Shown here in pieces: positions 24,512 through 32,859 of a stretch of 64,000 nt of DNA; positions within the stretch are counted from its first letter, which is position 1, and each line of letters begins with the position of its first letter. The translations under genes and the position numbers were made by a program. Under the pieces are notes generated by a model. The model had not been told where the DNA came from and ran no database searches. It worked only from the letters and a program-made list of their open reading frames with translations. The stretch spans positions 186,001 through 250,000 of the forward strand of contig NZ_CABVOU010000039.1 of NCBI RefSeq assembly GCF_902500215.1, in the 5' to 3' direction. This stretch comes from Halomonas lysinitropha. Its GTDB lineage: Bacteria; Pseudomonadota; Gammaproteobacteria; Pseudomonadales; Halomonadaceae.

Positions 24512-25831
24512 TCACGCACCGATCGCGGTACACAGGCCCCGGGGCATGGCGCCCTGGCGTTGCCCCCCGGCCAGCCAGGCGGCGAGGTGGTCGCAGAGCT
24601 CCCGGGCGTCGTCGTCGGCCCCGTGGATGAAGCTCGACTTGCGCCGGCGCAGGAACGGCAGGCCCAGCACGTAGAGGCCCGGGGCGTCGACCACGCCGCC
24701 GTGGTGGCGCAGCTGTCCCTTGCGGTCGAACACCGGCACCTGCAGCCAGCTGTAGTCGGGGCGATACCCAGTGGCCCACAGCACGGTGCGGATGTCGCCA
24801 TCGGCGAGGTCCAGCCCTAGGCAGGGGGCGTCAGGCAGGCGGGTTGGCGGGAAGCGCTGCGGTGCCTCGAGGCGGCCATCCAGCCCGCGTATCCGCGCCC
24901 AGGCATCGAGGGTGTCGAGCAGCCGTCCCAGCTTGAGGTCCGCCGCGGCGCAGTGGGCCGGCAGCGAGCCGGAGAACTGCAGCCGGGTGTCCTGCAGGCC
25001 CACCAGGCGGCCGACCAGCCTGACGCCCCGTGCGCTCAGCGCATTCAGGTCCAGGGTGGCGGGGATGTCGCCGCCGGCCAGCTGTGGCGAGGGCAGGCGG
25101 CGGGCCCGCTCGATGTCGTCCACCTCGTCGATACGCTGGTCGAGGATGCCGGCCGCCTCCAGCCACCACTGGATGTCCCTTCCACGGTAGCGGCGTGGCA
25201 GGCGCACATGCTCGCCCACCGACAGGGTCACCGGATGGCCGGCGCGCTGGAGCTCGTTGGCGAGCTGCAGCCCGCTGGCCGAGGCCCCCACCACCAGCAC
25301 GCCCCCGGGCGCCAGCTGCTGCGGGTTGCGGTACTCCCGCGCCGTCAGGCGGTCGACCGATGCCGGCAGTGCCTTGGCCAGGGGAGGTATCACGGGCAGG
25401 TTGAAGGCGCCGCTGGCGATCACCACCGCCCGGCAGCGCCACTCGCCACGCTCGGTGATCACCCGGTAGCCGTCGTCTGCCTGGCGGACCGAGAGCACCC
25501 TGGTGCCGGCCTGAACTGGGGCCGAACATCGCCGGGCATAGTCGAGCAAGAAGTCGACCACCTGTGGCATGGCCATGAAACCGTCAGGGTCGGGCCCCGC
25601 ATAGCGGAGCCCGGGCAGACGACATTGCCAGTTGGGGGTCAGCAGCCTGAGCGAGTCCCATCGCTCATGGCGCCACGCGTTGCCCACCTCGCCACGTTCC
25701 AGCAGCACATGCTCGATGCCGGCCCGGCCGAGGTAGTGGCTCATGGCGAGCCCGGCCTGGCCCGCGCCGATGACCACCACGGTCACGGCGCGGGGCGGGC
25801 GGGGCCGCCGTCCGGGATGTGCGTTGCTCAT
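24512..25831 (-). CDS. Flavin-dependent monooxygenase/oxidoreductase, CzcO-like
   Basis: A 439-residue two-dinucleotide-binding-domain flavoprotein. An FAD Rossmann motif GAGQAGLAMSHYLGRAG lies near residue 22. The middle region has WDSLRLLTPNWQCRLPG and an NADPH Rossmann motif VVGASASGLQLANEL. ATGYRPDYSWLQVPVFD is the C-terminal family motif. This matches the class B flavin monooxygenase/putative K+ transport flavoprotein group (TrkA/CzcO), which includes proteins annotated as acting on indole-type or sulfur/nitrogen substrates. The start codon overlaps the OsmC stop by 4 bp, so the two genes are coupled. The substrate is unknown. Confidence 0.85.
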   Translation of the reverse strand: MSNAHPGRRPRPPRAVTVVVIGAGQAGLAMSHYLGRAGIEHVLLERGEVGNAWRHERWDSLRLLTPNWQCRLPGLRYAGPDPDGFMAMPQVVDFLLDYARRCSAPVQAGTRVLSVRQADDGYRVITERGEWRCRAVVIASGAFNLPVIPPLAKALPASVDRLTAREYRNPQQLAPGGVLVVGASASGLQLANELQRAGHPVTLSVGEHVRLPRRYRGRDIQWWLEAAGILDQRIDEVDDIERARRLPSPQLAGGDIPATLDLNALSARGVRLVGRLVGLQDTRLQFSGSLPAHCAAADLKLGRLLDTLDAWARIRGLDGRLEAPQRFPPTRLPDAPCLGLDLADGDIRTVLWATGYRPDYSWLQVPVFDRKGQLRHHGGVVDAPGLYVLGLPFLRRRKSSFIHGADDDARELCDHLAAWLAGGQRQGAMPRGLCTAIGA

Positions 25832-26388
25832 TTCACCTGCACCGAGACCTGGGTGGGGTTGGTGAGGATGTCGTAGACTGCCGAGCGCTTCTGTGACTGG
25901 GCGACCAGGCCCTCGACCTCCTCGCGGGTGGCGTCGGCATCGATCTCGAAGGTGACCCGAACGTCGTCGAAGCCGTTGCGCACGTCGCGGTCCATGCCGA
26001 GGATGCCCTGGATATCCATGTCGCCCTCCAGGCGGGCCCGCACCGAGCGGAGCTGGATGCCGCGGTGCTGGGCGACGGCGGCAACGCCGGCGCTCAGGCA
26101 GCCGGCGAGGCCCACCAGCACATACTCCACAGGGGTGGGGCCATGGTCCTCGGAGGCGAAGACCTCGGGGTGGTCGGTATCGAAGGCGAAGCGGGTCTTG
26201 TGGTGCTGCTCCTCGCCGAGGCCGTGGAAGCCCTCGACGGTGGCGCGGCTGTGGGTGCCCATCACCCAGTCGCAGCTGGCGCGCCAGGTGAAGCGTGCGG
26301 CCTCGGGGGCCTGGGACAGGGCCTCGCGGGCGCCCAGCAGGGCGGTGACGTTGACGCCGTTGTCGATCTCGCGGATGGCGGTCTGCAT
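25828..26388 (-). CDS. OsmC-family peroxiredoxin-like protein
   Basis: A 186-residue OsmC/Ohr-fold protein. Visible are the GPTPVEYVLVGLAGCLSAGV motif with one of the conserved cysteines, the central AFDTDHPEVFASEDHG and a C-terminal ATREEVEGLVAQSQKRSAVY. The usual second catalytic cysteine of OsmC (in the C-terminal CPV motif) is replaced here by RSAVYD, so classic two-cysteine hydroperoxide reduction is doubtful. The start at 26388 follows GAGGAGAG. The gene sits between DUF4242 and the monooxygenase in one minus-strand unit and overlaps the monooxygenase start. A role in thiol or organic-peroxide handling is inferred. Confidence 0.87.
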   Translation of the reverse strand: MQTAIREIDNGVNVTALLGAREALSQAPEAARFTWRASCDWVMGTHSRATVEGFHGLGEEQHHKTRFAFDTDHPEVFASEDHGPTPVEYVLVGLAGCLSAGVAAVAQHRGIQLRSVRARLEGDMDIQGILGMDRDVRNGFDDVRVTFEIDADATREEVEGLVAQSQKRSAVYDILTNPTQVSVQVK

Positions 26389-26492
26389 GGTGGTCTCTCC
26401 TCGGGTTGTCGTGGTATGGCGGGTGGGCTCACCCGTCAGGCACGACTCTGGGGCCGGGACGTGGGAGCCGGCGTGGGAGAGGCCGTGGTTTT

Positions 26493-27050
26493 TCAGGGGA
26501 CGGGCGTGGAATCGACCGGGAGGCCGGGGAGGATCGTCTGGAAGGCCCAGACACGCTCCAGCGGCATGCCGGCCTGGTGCTGGGCGAGACGCACCGACTC
26601 GGCATCGGGGGCCCGGTAGAGGCAGAGCATGCGCTTGGCGTCCCGCGAGAAGAGGGTGCGCACGAAGCGCACCCGGTGGTTCTGCAGGCAGGCCGCGCCG
26701 GCATCCTCGCGGGCCTGGATCGCCGCGAGGCTGACCGGCGCGGCGAAGGCACGCTCCACCAGCACGTTGGCCGCGGCGAGTGCCCCGGTGTCGAGTCCCG
26801 GCGCGTCGTGGATCGTGCCGGGCCAGAGGGTGGTGATCTCGGCGCCGGCCTGGCGCAGGGCGTTGCGTGCGGACTCGACGTCCGGGGCCCGGAAGCGGCA
26901 GACCATGCGTCGGCCGTCCCGCGCCAGCAGGCTGCCCTCCCAGGCGACCCGGTGAAGGGAGAAGCAGCTCTCCGCCGCCTCCGACAGCGTCCTGACGAGC
27001 TCGGCGCTGAGCGGTGTCGCGAAACGGCGCTCCAGGACGAGGTCGATCAT
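26493..27050 (-). CDS. Tandem DUF4242 protein
   Basis: A 185-residue protein made of two similar halves. Residues about 1-85 (DLVLERRFATPLS, CFSLHRVAWEGSLLARDGRR, MVCRFRAPDVESARNALRQA) and about 95-175 (VLVERAFAAPVSLA, CLQNHRVRFVRTLFSRDAKR, MLCLYRAPDAESVRLAQHQA) repeat the same ferredoxin-like DUF4242 fold. DUF4242 proteins such as SCO4226 have been described as nickel-binding. Single-domain forms pair as dimers, so a tandem copy could be a built-in dimer. The start overlaps the end of the OmpR/BTAD regulator by 4 bp, hence co-expression. No enzymatic function can be assigned. Confidence 0.85.
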   Translation of the reverse strand: MIDLVLERRFATPLSAELVRTLSEAAESCFSLHRVAWEGSLLARDGRRMVCRFRAPDVESARNALRQAGAEITTLWPGTIHDAPGLDTGALAAANVLVERAFAAPVSLAAIQAREDAGAACLQNHRVRFVRTLFSRDAKRMLCLYRAPDAESVRLAQHQAGMPLERVWAFQTILPGLPVDSTPVP

Positions 27051-29350
27051 GCGGTGTCCTCCGGCCGGGTGTCAGCCAGCAGGGCCGCCGACCTAAGCCG
27101 CGCCCAGCGGGCGACAGGCCGCTGGGCGATCTCGGTCGCCGCCTGGGCATGTTGGCCCTGCGCGTCGATGCTGCCGGTCACCCGGTGGGCCTCGGCGAGC
27201 ACGCCGTGGGCGAGCAGCTGCTCGGTGGCACGCTCCAGGGTCCGGGCGTGGGTCAGGGCCTCCCCGGCCCGCGCGATGGCGTCGAGCGCCCGGCCACGCT
27301 CGAGGTCGAGCCGGGCGGCGTGGATCAGCAGGCAGCAGAGCCGGTGCTTGGCGTCGGCGTCACGCAGCGTTGCCAGGGCGGTCTCCAGGGGGAGCGCCTG
27401 GTCCTCCAGGGCATAGCGGCAGAGCGCCAGGGCGGCGCAGGCGAAGGGGGCCTCGCTGCCCTCGCGCAGCTTCTCGCCGATCTCCGCGAGGGTGATGCCG
27501 CGCTTCAGGGCCTCGGGAAAGCGGCCTCGCTCGAGCTCCAGCATCAGCAGGCCCTCGTTGGCCTGGAACTCGCCGAGCCGATCACCGCTGGCCTTGCAAA
27601 GGGTTCGCGCCTCCTTGAAGTGTCCCTCTGCTTCCTCCAGCCGGTTGTCGTGGAAGCGCATCAGCGCAAGGGCCATGGAAATGGCGGGGTGACTCAGCCG
27701 CTGCCGGTCGGCCAGCATGCGGGCGTCGTCGAGCATCCCGGCGGCCCGGTCGAGGTCACGCTCCAGCATCGCCAGGCACTTCGCCGTTTCCGCCATGGCG
27801 ACGATCTGGTCGCGGTCGTCGGCGCTGTGGGTGACCCGCTCGGCTTGCAGGGCCTCCTCGTGGGCATCCCGCCACTGGCCATGGGACCAGCGAACCTGGC
27901 TGGCAAGCTGGTAGCCGAGCCGGGCATGGGTGAGGGCACCATGCTCCAGGGCCTGTTCGGCGAGGGTCACCAGTTCCCTGGCAGTGTCCTGCCAGTCCGC
28001 CAGGGGGGCGGCATGGAGCATCACGTCGCGCAGCTCGATCAGCAGACAGACCCGGCGGGCGCCAGTGAGTCGCTCGGCCATCTCGACGCCCTGGCGGGCG
28101 AGGTGCAGGGCCTCGTCGTTGGCAAAGAAGCGCAGGCAGGCGCGTCCGGCCGCGATCAGGGCCTCGGCGGCCAGCGCCGGGTCACCGCTGCGTCGGGCGT
28201 GGTGGGCCAGTTCGGCGGCGCTGTCCAGGTCGAGGTGGGCATCGCCGAGCCGCTGTTCGGCGACATGGCGGTGCATCAGCTGGCGGCGCGCCGGGGAGAT
28301 CGCCTCGTAGAGGCGGCGCGGCAGGGCGTCGTCGGCGAAGCACAGCCCGTGTTCGGTGGCCTGCAGCAGGCCGCGTCGCTCGGCGGCCTCGAGGGCCGCG
28401 CCGATGCGCTGGGCCTCGAGGCCGCTGAGCCGTGCCAATACGGCGACATTCGGACAGGCGCCCAGCAGCGCGGCCCAGCGCAACACCTCAAGGGGCTCGC
28501 CCTCGAGAGGCTCTCCCTCCAGGGAGGCGGGCAGCGCGGCGCTCGGAGGATTTGCCGGCGAGGGGGCAGCCGCCTGCGACCGCGCCTCGTTGGCCCGGCG
28601 GTGCAGCGGGGGGCCGGTGGCGGAATGAACGGCCGGCGGCGTCCGTCGGGCGCGCAGCAGGGCGCCGGTCGAGGGGATGCCGGCCTCGCCGAGCAGGCGC
28701 AACCCCAGCTGGCAGTGCTGTTCCGCTTCCCGGGGGCGGTTGAGACTCATCAACAGCCGGACCAGGTGGGCGCGGGCGTCCTCGTCGAAGGGTGCCAGCC
28801 GGACCAGCGCATGGGCATGGGTCAGGGCCCGTTCGGGAGCCTCGGCCAGGCGGCGGACCAGGACCGAGAGCAGCGCGACCTGGGCTCGCAGGGCACGCTC
28901 CCGCTCGGCCAGGCACCAGCTGTGGAAGTCGTGGAAGTTCGGCAGATCGAGGCCTTGCAGGAAGGGGCCACGATAGCGGGCAGCGATGCGCTCCAGTCGT
29001 GCGATCTCCTCCTGTTCGAGTGCCTCCCCCTGGACACCATGTAGGGCCAGGAGGTCGACATCCAGGTCGCCGGTATCCAGCGCCGCGCTGAGGCGGTCGG
29101 CGATGATGCGCGGCCGGCCCGGTTCATCCACCAGCCGGCGCAGTTTCGACAGGCTCCAGCGCAGCGAGCCGCGGGGGTCGTCGGGAATCTCCCACAGCAG
29201 GTCGCAGAGGTGCTCGCGACAGAAGGGGCGGTCGCTCATCGCCAGGTAGGCCAGCAGGGCGCGGGTCTTCTTCGACGGCGGGAGGGTCAGCACCCGGCCA
29301 TCCCGAACCACCTCGAGATCGCCGAGCACGTTGAGGGTCAGTGTGTTCAT
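27047..29350 (-). CDS. BTAD-domain transcriptional regulator with TPR-like C-terminus
   Basis: A 767-residue SARP/BTAD-type protein. An OmpR-like winged helix at residues 1-95 (LTLNVLGDLEVVRDGRVLTL, then PPSKKTRALLAYLAMSDRPF and SLRWSLSKLRRLVD) is followed by a bacterial transcriptional activation domain at about 100-245 (AHALVRLAPFDEDARAHLVR). A Pro/Ala-rich linker (about 250-290) leads to a long alpha-helical, TPR-like region. No NB-ARC nucleotide-binding motif is visible. The start 29350 follows GGGAGGGGGCAGG. It is first in a minus-strand unit with DUF4242, OsmC and the monooxygenase, and divergent (167 bp) from the CysK-glutaredoxin gene. It is likely the activator of both arms. Confidence 0.87.
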   Translation of the reverse strand: MNTLTLNVLGDLEVVRDGRVLTLPPSKKTRALLAYLAMSDRPFCREHLCDLLWEIPDDPRGSLRWSLSKLRRLVDEPGRPRIIADRLSAALDTGDLDVDLLALHGVQGEALEQEEIARLERIAARYRGPFLQGLDLPNFHDFHSWCLAERERALRAQVALLSVLVRRLAEAPERALTHAHALVRLAPFDEDARAHLVRLLMSLNRPREAEQHCQLGLRLLGEAGIPSTGALLRARRTPPAVHSATGPPLHRRANEARSQAAAPSPANPPSAALPASLEGEPLEGEPLEVLRWAALLGACPNVAVLARLSGLEAQRIGAALEAAERRGLLQATEHGLCFADDALPRRLYEAISPARRQLMHRHVAEQRLGDAHLDLDSAAELAHHARRSGDPALAAEALIAAGRACLRFFANDEALHLARQGVEMAERLTGARRVCLLIELRDVMLHAAPLADWQDTARELVTLAEQALEHGALTHARLGYQLASQVRWSHGQWRDAHEEALQAERVTHSADDRDQIVAMAETAKCLAMLERDLDRAAGMLDDARMLADRQRLSHPAISMALALMRFHDNRLEEAEGHFKEARTLCKASGDRLGEFQANEGLLMLELERGRFPEALKRGITLAEIGEKLREGSEAPFACAALALCRYALEDQALPLETALATLRDADAKHRLCCLLIHAARLDLERGRALDAIARAGEALTHARTLERATEQLLAHGVLAEAHRVTGSIDAQGQHAQAATEIAQRPVARWARLRSAALLADTRPEDTA

Positions 29351-29517
29351 CGCCTGCCCCCTCCCAGGAGAGAGACCACCCTTGAGTATAGCGCGTCTGG
29401 CGGCCGCGCCCGCGGGGCGTGACCTGAAAATACCACGCTGGCTACCACGCCCGCTCCCTCGGCGGCGGCGCAGGCTGACCCTGCAAGGCACCGATCCCCC
29501 TAACGAGGAGCAGCGAC

Positions 29518-31017
29518 ATGGCACGCTACGACAGTATTCTGGACACCATCGGCCGCACGCCGCTGGTGCGGCTCGACCGGCTGGCCCCCGCCGGGGTGAA
29601 CCTCTACGTGAAACTCGAGGCGTTCAATCCCATGGGCTCGGTCAAGGACCGCATGGCCCTGGCGGTGATCGAGCAGGCGGAGCGCGACGGCGTACTTCGC
29701 CCTGGCCAGACGGTGATCGAGGCGACCAGCGGCAACACCGGCATCGGGCTCGCCATGGTCTGCGCGAGCAAGGGCTATCCGCTGGTGGTGACCATGGCGG
29801 AGAGCTTCAGCGTGGAGCGGCGCAAGCTGCTGCGCTTCCTGGGGGCCAGGGTAGTGCTGACCCCCGCGGCCGAGAAGGGCACCGGCATGCTCAACAAGGC
29901 GGTGGAACTGGCCGAACGCCACGGCTACTTCCTCTGCCGTCAGTTCGAGAACGAGGCCAACGCCGAGGTGCACTCGCGGACCACGGCCCGGGAGATCCTC
30001 GACGACTTCCGCGGGGAGTCCTTGCACGCCTGGGTGACCGGCTTCGGCACGGGCGGCACCCTCAAGGGGGTGGCCAGGGTGCTCAAGCAGACGGACCCGG
30101 CGATACGCGTGGTCGTTGCCGAGCCCGACAACGCCGCCCTGCTGGGCAGCGGCATCGCGCAGCCGCGGGATGCCGGCGGTAGCCCCTCGGCCAGCCATCC
30201 GCGCTTCCGCCCCCATCTGATGCAGGGCTGGAGCCCGGACTTCATCTCACGGCTCACCGAGGAGGCCCTGGCGGCGCAGCATGTCGACGAGGTGGTGCCG
30301 GTGGCGGGCGACGAGGCGTTGAGGCTGTCCCGCGAGCTGGCCCGCCGCGAGGGTATCTTCGTCGGCATCTCCAGCGGGGCCACCCTGGCCGCCGCGCTGG
30401 ACGTGGCGCGCCGTTCACCGCCCGGCAGCAACATCGTCTGCATGCTGCCGGACACCGGCGAGCGCTACCTCTCCACCCCGCTGTTCGACGGCATCGGCGA
30501 GGCGATGAGCGACGAGGAGCTTGCCCTGTCGCGCTCCACGCCGGGTTACCGCTTCGATGCCCCCGCGGCGCCGCCCCGTCCGGCGGAGGCGACATCCGCG
30601 GCGCCGGTGGCGCTGGATCCCGAGACCGAGCGCTTCGTCGACGAGACCGTGGCCACCGAGCCGGTGGTAATGTTCGCCCTGGAGTGGTGCGAGTTCTGCT
30701 GGTCGGTGCGCAAGCTCTTCGCACGCCTGGGGATCGAGTACCGCAGCGTCGACCTCGACGCGGTGGCCTACCAGGAGGGCGACCTGGGCGGCAGGATTCG
30801 CGCGGTACTGGCCGAGCGCACCGGGGCCACCACCATCCCGCGGATCTTTGTCGGCGGCGAGTCGATCGGGGGCTGCACCGAGCTCTTCGATGCCTGGCGG
30901 GACGGCTCGTTGCGCCGGCGTCTGGACGCCAGCGGCATCGCCTATCGCCGCGATGTGGAGATCGACCCCTATGCGCTGCTGCCGGGGTGGCTGCATCCGC
31001 GCACTAGCGCGGCATGA
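29518..31017 (+). CDS. Cysteine synthase fused to a glutaredoxin domain
   Basis: A 499-residue fusion. Residues 1-325 form a PLP-dependent O-acetylserine sulfhydrylase-like domain with the Schiff-base lysine K43 in NPMGSVKDR, the substrate loop EATSGNTGIG, the phosphate-cradle GFGTGGTLKG and ISSGATLAAAL. A linker rich in Pro/Ala (about 345-370) joins a glutaredoxin domain with active site C391-EF-C394 and TTIPRIFVGGESIGGCTE. The protein could couple cysteine or thiol-compound synthesis to reduction by glutathione. The start follows AACGAGGAGCAG. It is divergent from the BTAD regulator and is followed 17 bp later by an AhpD-like gene. The physiological sulfur donor is unknown. Confidence 0.9.
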   Translation: MARYDSILDTIGRTPLVRLDRLAPAGVNLYVKLEAFNPMGSVKDRMALAVIEQAERDGVLRPGQTVIEATSGNTGIGLAMVCASKGYPLVVTMAESFSVERRKLLRFLGARVVLTPAAEKGTGMLNKAVELAERHGYFLCRQFENEANAEVHSRTTAREILDDFRGESLHAWVTGFGTGGTLKGVARVLKQTDPAIRVVVAEPDNAALLGSGIAQPRDAGGSPSASHPRFRPHLMQGWSPDFISRLTEEALAAQHVDEVVPVAGDEALRLSRELARREGIFVGISSGATLAAALDVARRSPPGSNIVCMLPDTGERYLSTPLFDGIGEAMSDEELALSRSTPGYRFDAPAAPPRPAEATSAAPVALDPETERFVDETVATEPVVMFALEWCEFCWSVRKLFARLGIEYRSVDLDAVAYQEGDLGGRIRAVLAERTGATTIPRIFVGGESIGGCTELFDAWRDGSLRRRLDASGIAYRRDVEIDPYALLPGWLHPRTSAA

Positions 31018-31034
31018 CCGGGAGGAACGACGAG

Positions 31035-31664
31035 ATGAGCTTCATCGACACGATTGCGCCCGAGCAGGCTTCGGGCGAGGTACAGGCGATGTACCGGCGC
31101 CAGCAGGCCCACTTCGGCTACCTGCCCAACTATGCCCGGGTGTTCTGCCATCGCCCCGAGGTGATGGCGAGCTGGGCGGCCCTGCTGGGGAGCATCCGGC
31201 GTCACGTCGACCCGCGGCGCTTCGAGCTCGTGACCCTGGCTGCGGCGCGGGCACTGGGCAACTCCTATTGCGCGCTGGCCCACGGCCAGGCGCTGGCGGG
31301 GCTGGTGGGCACGCCGCAGCTGCAGGCGATCCTCGAGGGCGGGGATACGCTCGACGCGGCGGAGCGGGAGATGATGGCACTGGCCGCGAAGGTGGCCGAT
31401 GACGCCGCCGGCGTGACTCAGGCCGATATCGACCGGCTGGGGGCACACGGGCTCGGCGATGACGAGATCTTCGACATCGTGGCCGTGGCCGCCGCGCGGG
31501 CCTTCTTCACCAAGGTGCTGGACGGCCTCGGTGCCCGGGCCGATATCGCCTATCGGGAGATGGCGCCCGCGCTGCGCGAGGCGCTTACCGTGGGGCGCCC
31601 CATCGCCGGCGATGAGGACGAGCGACAGGCGATGTCCTTGGCACTGCCGGTGGCCGAACCCTAG
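31035..31664 (+). CDS. AhpD/carboxymuconolactone decarboxylase-like peroxidase-related protein
   Basis: A 209-residue helical protein of the CMD/AhpD superfamily. The active-site region AARALGNSYCALAHGQAL keeps one cysteine and the histidine of the CxxCxxxH motif but lacks the first cysteine. The N-terminal half has YRRQQAHFGYLPNYARVFCH, typical of peroxidase-related members. The start at 31035 is chosen because GGGAGG lies upstream; the ATG at 31014 overlaps the cysK-grx stop and is less likely. It is probably co-transcribed with CysK-Grx and adds a further thiol-redox function to the cluster. Hydroperoxidase activity is inferred only from the family. Confidence 0.83.
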   Translation: MSFIDTIAPEQASGEVQAMYRRQQAHFGYLPNYARVFCHRPEVMASWAALLGSIRRHVDPRRFELVTLAAARALGNSYCALAHGQALAGLVGTPQLQAILEGGDTLDAAEREMMALAAKVADDAAGVTQADIDRLGAHGLGDDEIFDIVAVAAARAFFTKVLDGLGARADIAYREMAPALREALTVGRPIAGDEDERQAMSLALPVAEP

Positions 31665-31744
31665 TGCTGGGTAAGCCTGATCAAGACGTCACCGCGCCGG
31701 GCGGGGGCCAGCCCCTTGGCAACACAGCCGGGGAAGGTCGGGCC

Positions 31745-32141
31745 TCACTGCATCTGGGGCAGGAACTGGTGGCGTCGGTCGATCACCTCGCCGGCGACCA
31801 TGAAGACCCCGTCGCCGGTGTAGTGCAGGGTCTGCGGATGGGCCGGCGTCGGCGCCACCTGTGCCGCTACGACTTCCCAGATGAAGAAGTCGTAGCGGTC
31901 GACGAGCCTGTCGTCTAAGAGGCGACACTCGAAGTGGGCGTGACACTCGTCGATTCGCCTGCTCGGCCGGCTCGGCCGGCTCGGTCGGCTCGGCGCTGAG
32001 GTCGAAGTATTCGAACTTGTCGACACTGGCGCCGCTAGTGTTGCCGATGCTGATCACGGCGTCGGTCAGCTGGGTGGTGGGGAGGTTGATGATGCACTCC
32101 CCGCTACAATTAGACCAGTTCAGTTCCTGGCCCAGCTCCAT
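31745..32141 (-). pseudogene. Flavin reductase-like FMN-binding protein, decayed
   Basis: On the minus strand one frame (from about 32141) reads SGECIINLPTTQLTDAVISI then GNTSGASVDKFEYFDLSAEP. A second frame (from about 31960) reads ECHAHFECRLLDDRLVDRYD, FFIWEVVAAQV and LHYTGDGVFMVAGEVIDRR. Together they form the middle and C-terminal parts of a flavin reductase-like domain, so at least one frameshift has occurred. The break falls at a 9-bp tandem repeat (31961-31995). The N-terminal 50-60 residues expected in the family are missing upstream of 32141. Confidence 0.75.
31961..31995. repeat. 9-bp tandem repeat GCTCGGCCG, about 3.9 copies
   Basis: Units GCTCGGCCG, GCTCGGCCG, GCTCGGTCG and GCTCGGCG follow each other directly inside the flavin-reductase remnant. 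They encode a repeating AEP/TEP peptide in one frame, and the reading frame of the remnant changes here. Replication slippage is the simplest explanation. Confidence 0.75.
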
Positions 32142-32331
32142 CTAACACGATTCGCGATGAACAACCGCTGGTGGCATGCCCAGGGCTTCCGGGGTGTAAG
32201 CTTCTACATGAAGCGGTTTGCTAACACTTGACCAACCGCCATGGTACGGATCCGTATGCCTGGTGGTGTGGGCAGACGGGGGCTAGCCCCCTCCGACCCG
32301 ATCCCATGTCGAGGCGGCGACGCAGCCGGAT

Positions 32332-32694
32332 TTGCCGACCAATATCGAGGCAATGCGGCAGTTCGTTCGGGAATTGGTCGCCCGCCCCATGGCGGCGGTG
32401 GATTTCGAATATGCACTGGCATACAACATCATCGTTCCTGCCAAGGTTCGGGCCGCTCTGCTGATGCGGGAGATCGACTGTGACGACGTCCTTCAGCACA
32501 TGCAGGTGCCGGTACTGGTTTCGCAGGGCCGGCTGGACCAACATGTCCTGCCTGCCATGGCCGAGCACATCCTGGCGGTCTGTCCAAGCGCCAAGTCATC
32601 CTGGTACGAAGCGGCTGCTCATATGACGTTCCTGGAAGATCCCCAACCCTTCAATATGGAACTGGCGGCATTCGTGCACGCCACACGGAGCTGA
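32332..32694 (+). pseudogene. Alpha/beta hydrolase, C-terminal fragment
   Basis: The 120-residue reading starts at a TTG without a ribosome-binding site. It contains PTNIEAMRQFVRELVARPM, FEYALAYNIIVPAKVRAALL and VPVLVSQGRLDQHVLPAMAE, then AAHMTFLEDPQPFN, which carries the family's late aspartate (GRLD) and catalytic histidine. The N-terminal half with the nucleophile elbow is missing; the frame continues upstream for a few related codons only (HVEAATQPD). It appears to be the 3' remnant of a deleted gene next to the flavin-reductase remnant. Confidence 0.7.
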
Positions 32695-32859
32695 CTGGGC
32701 CGATTCACCCCGCCGCCAGCTCCAAGCTACCGGCGAGCGCCATTGGGCAGGAGTGCAACGTTCGGGCAGGGACACACCAGTCCCTGTCCCGTGTCGAGAG
32801 CCCGACGCCTGAATGGCGCCGGGCAGGTGCCACGTCGTGGTCGGAGGCCCCTGGGCGAT

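Noticed and set aside
31961..31995. Short tandem repeat considered as a CRISPR or VNTR regulatory array
   Set aside because: Units are only 9 bp, without spacers, and lie inside a decayed coding sequence.
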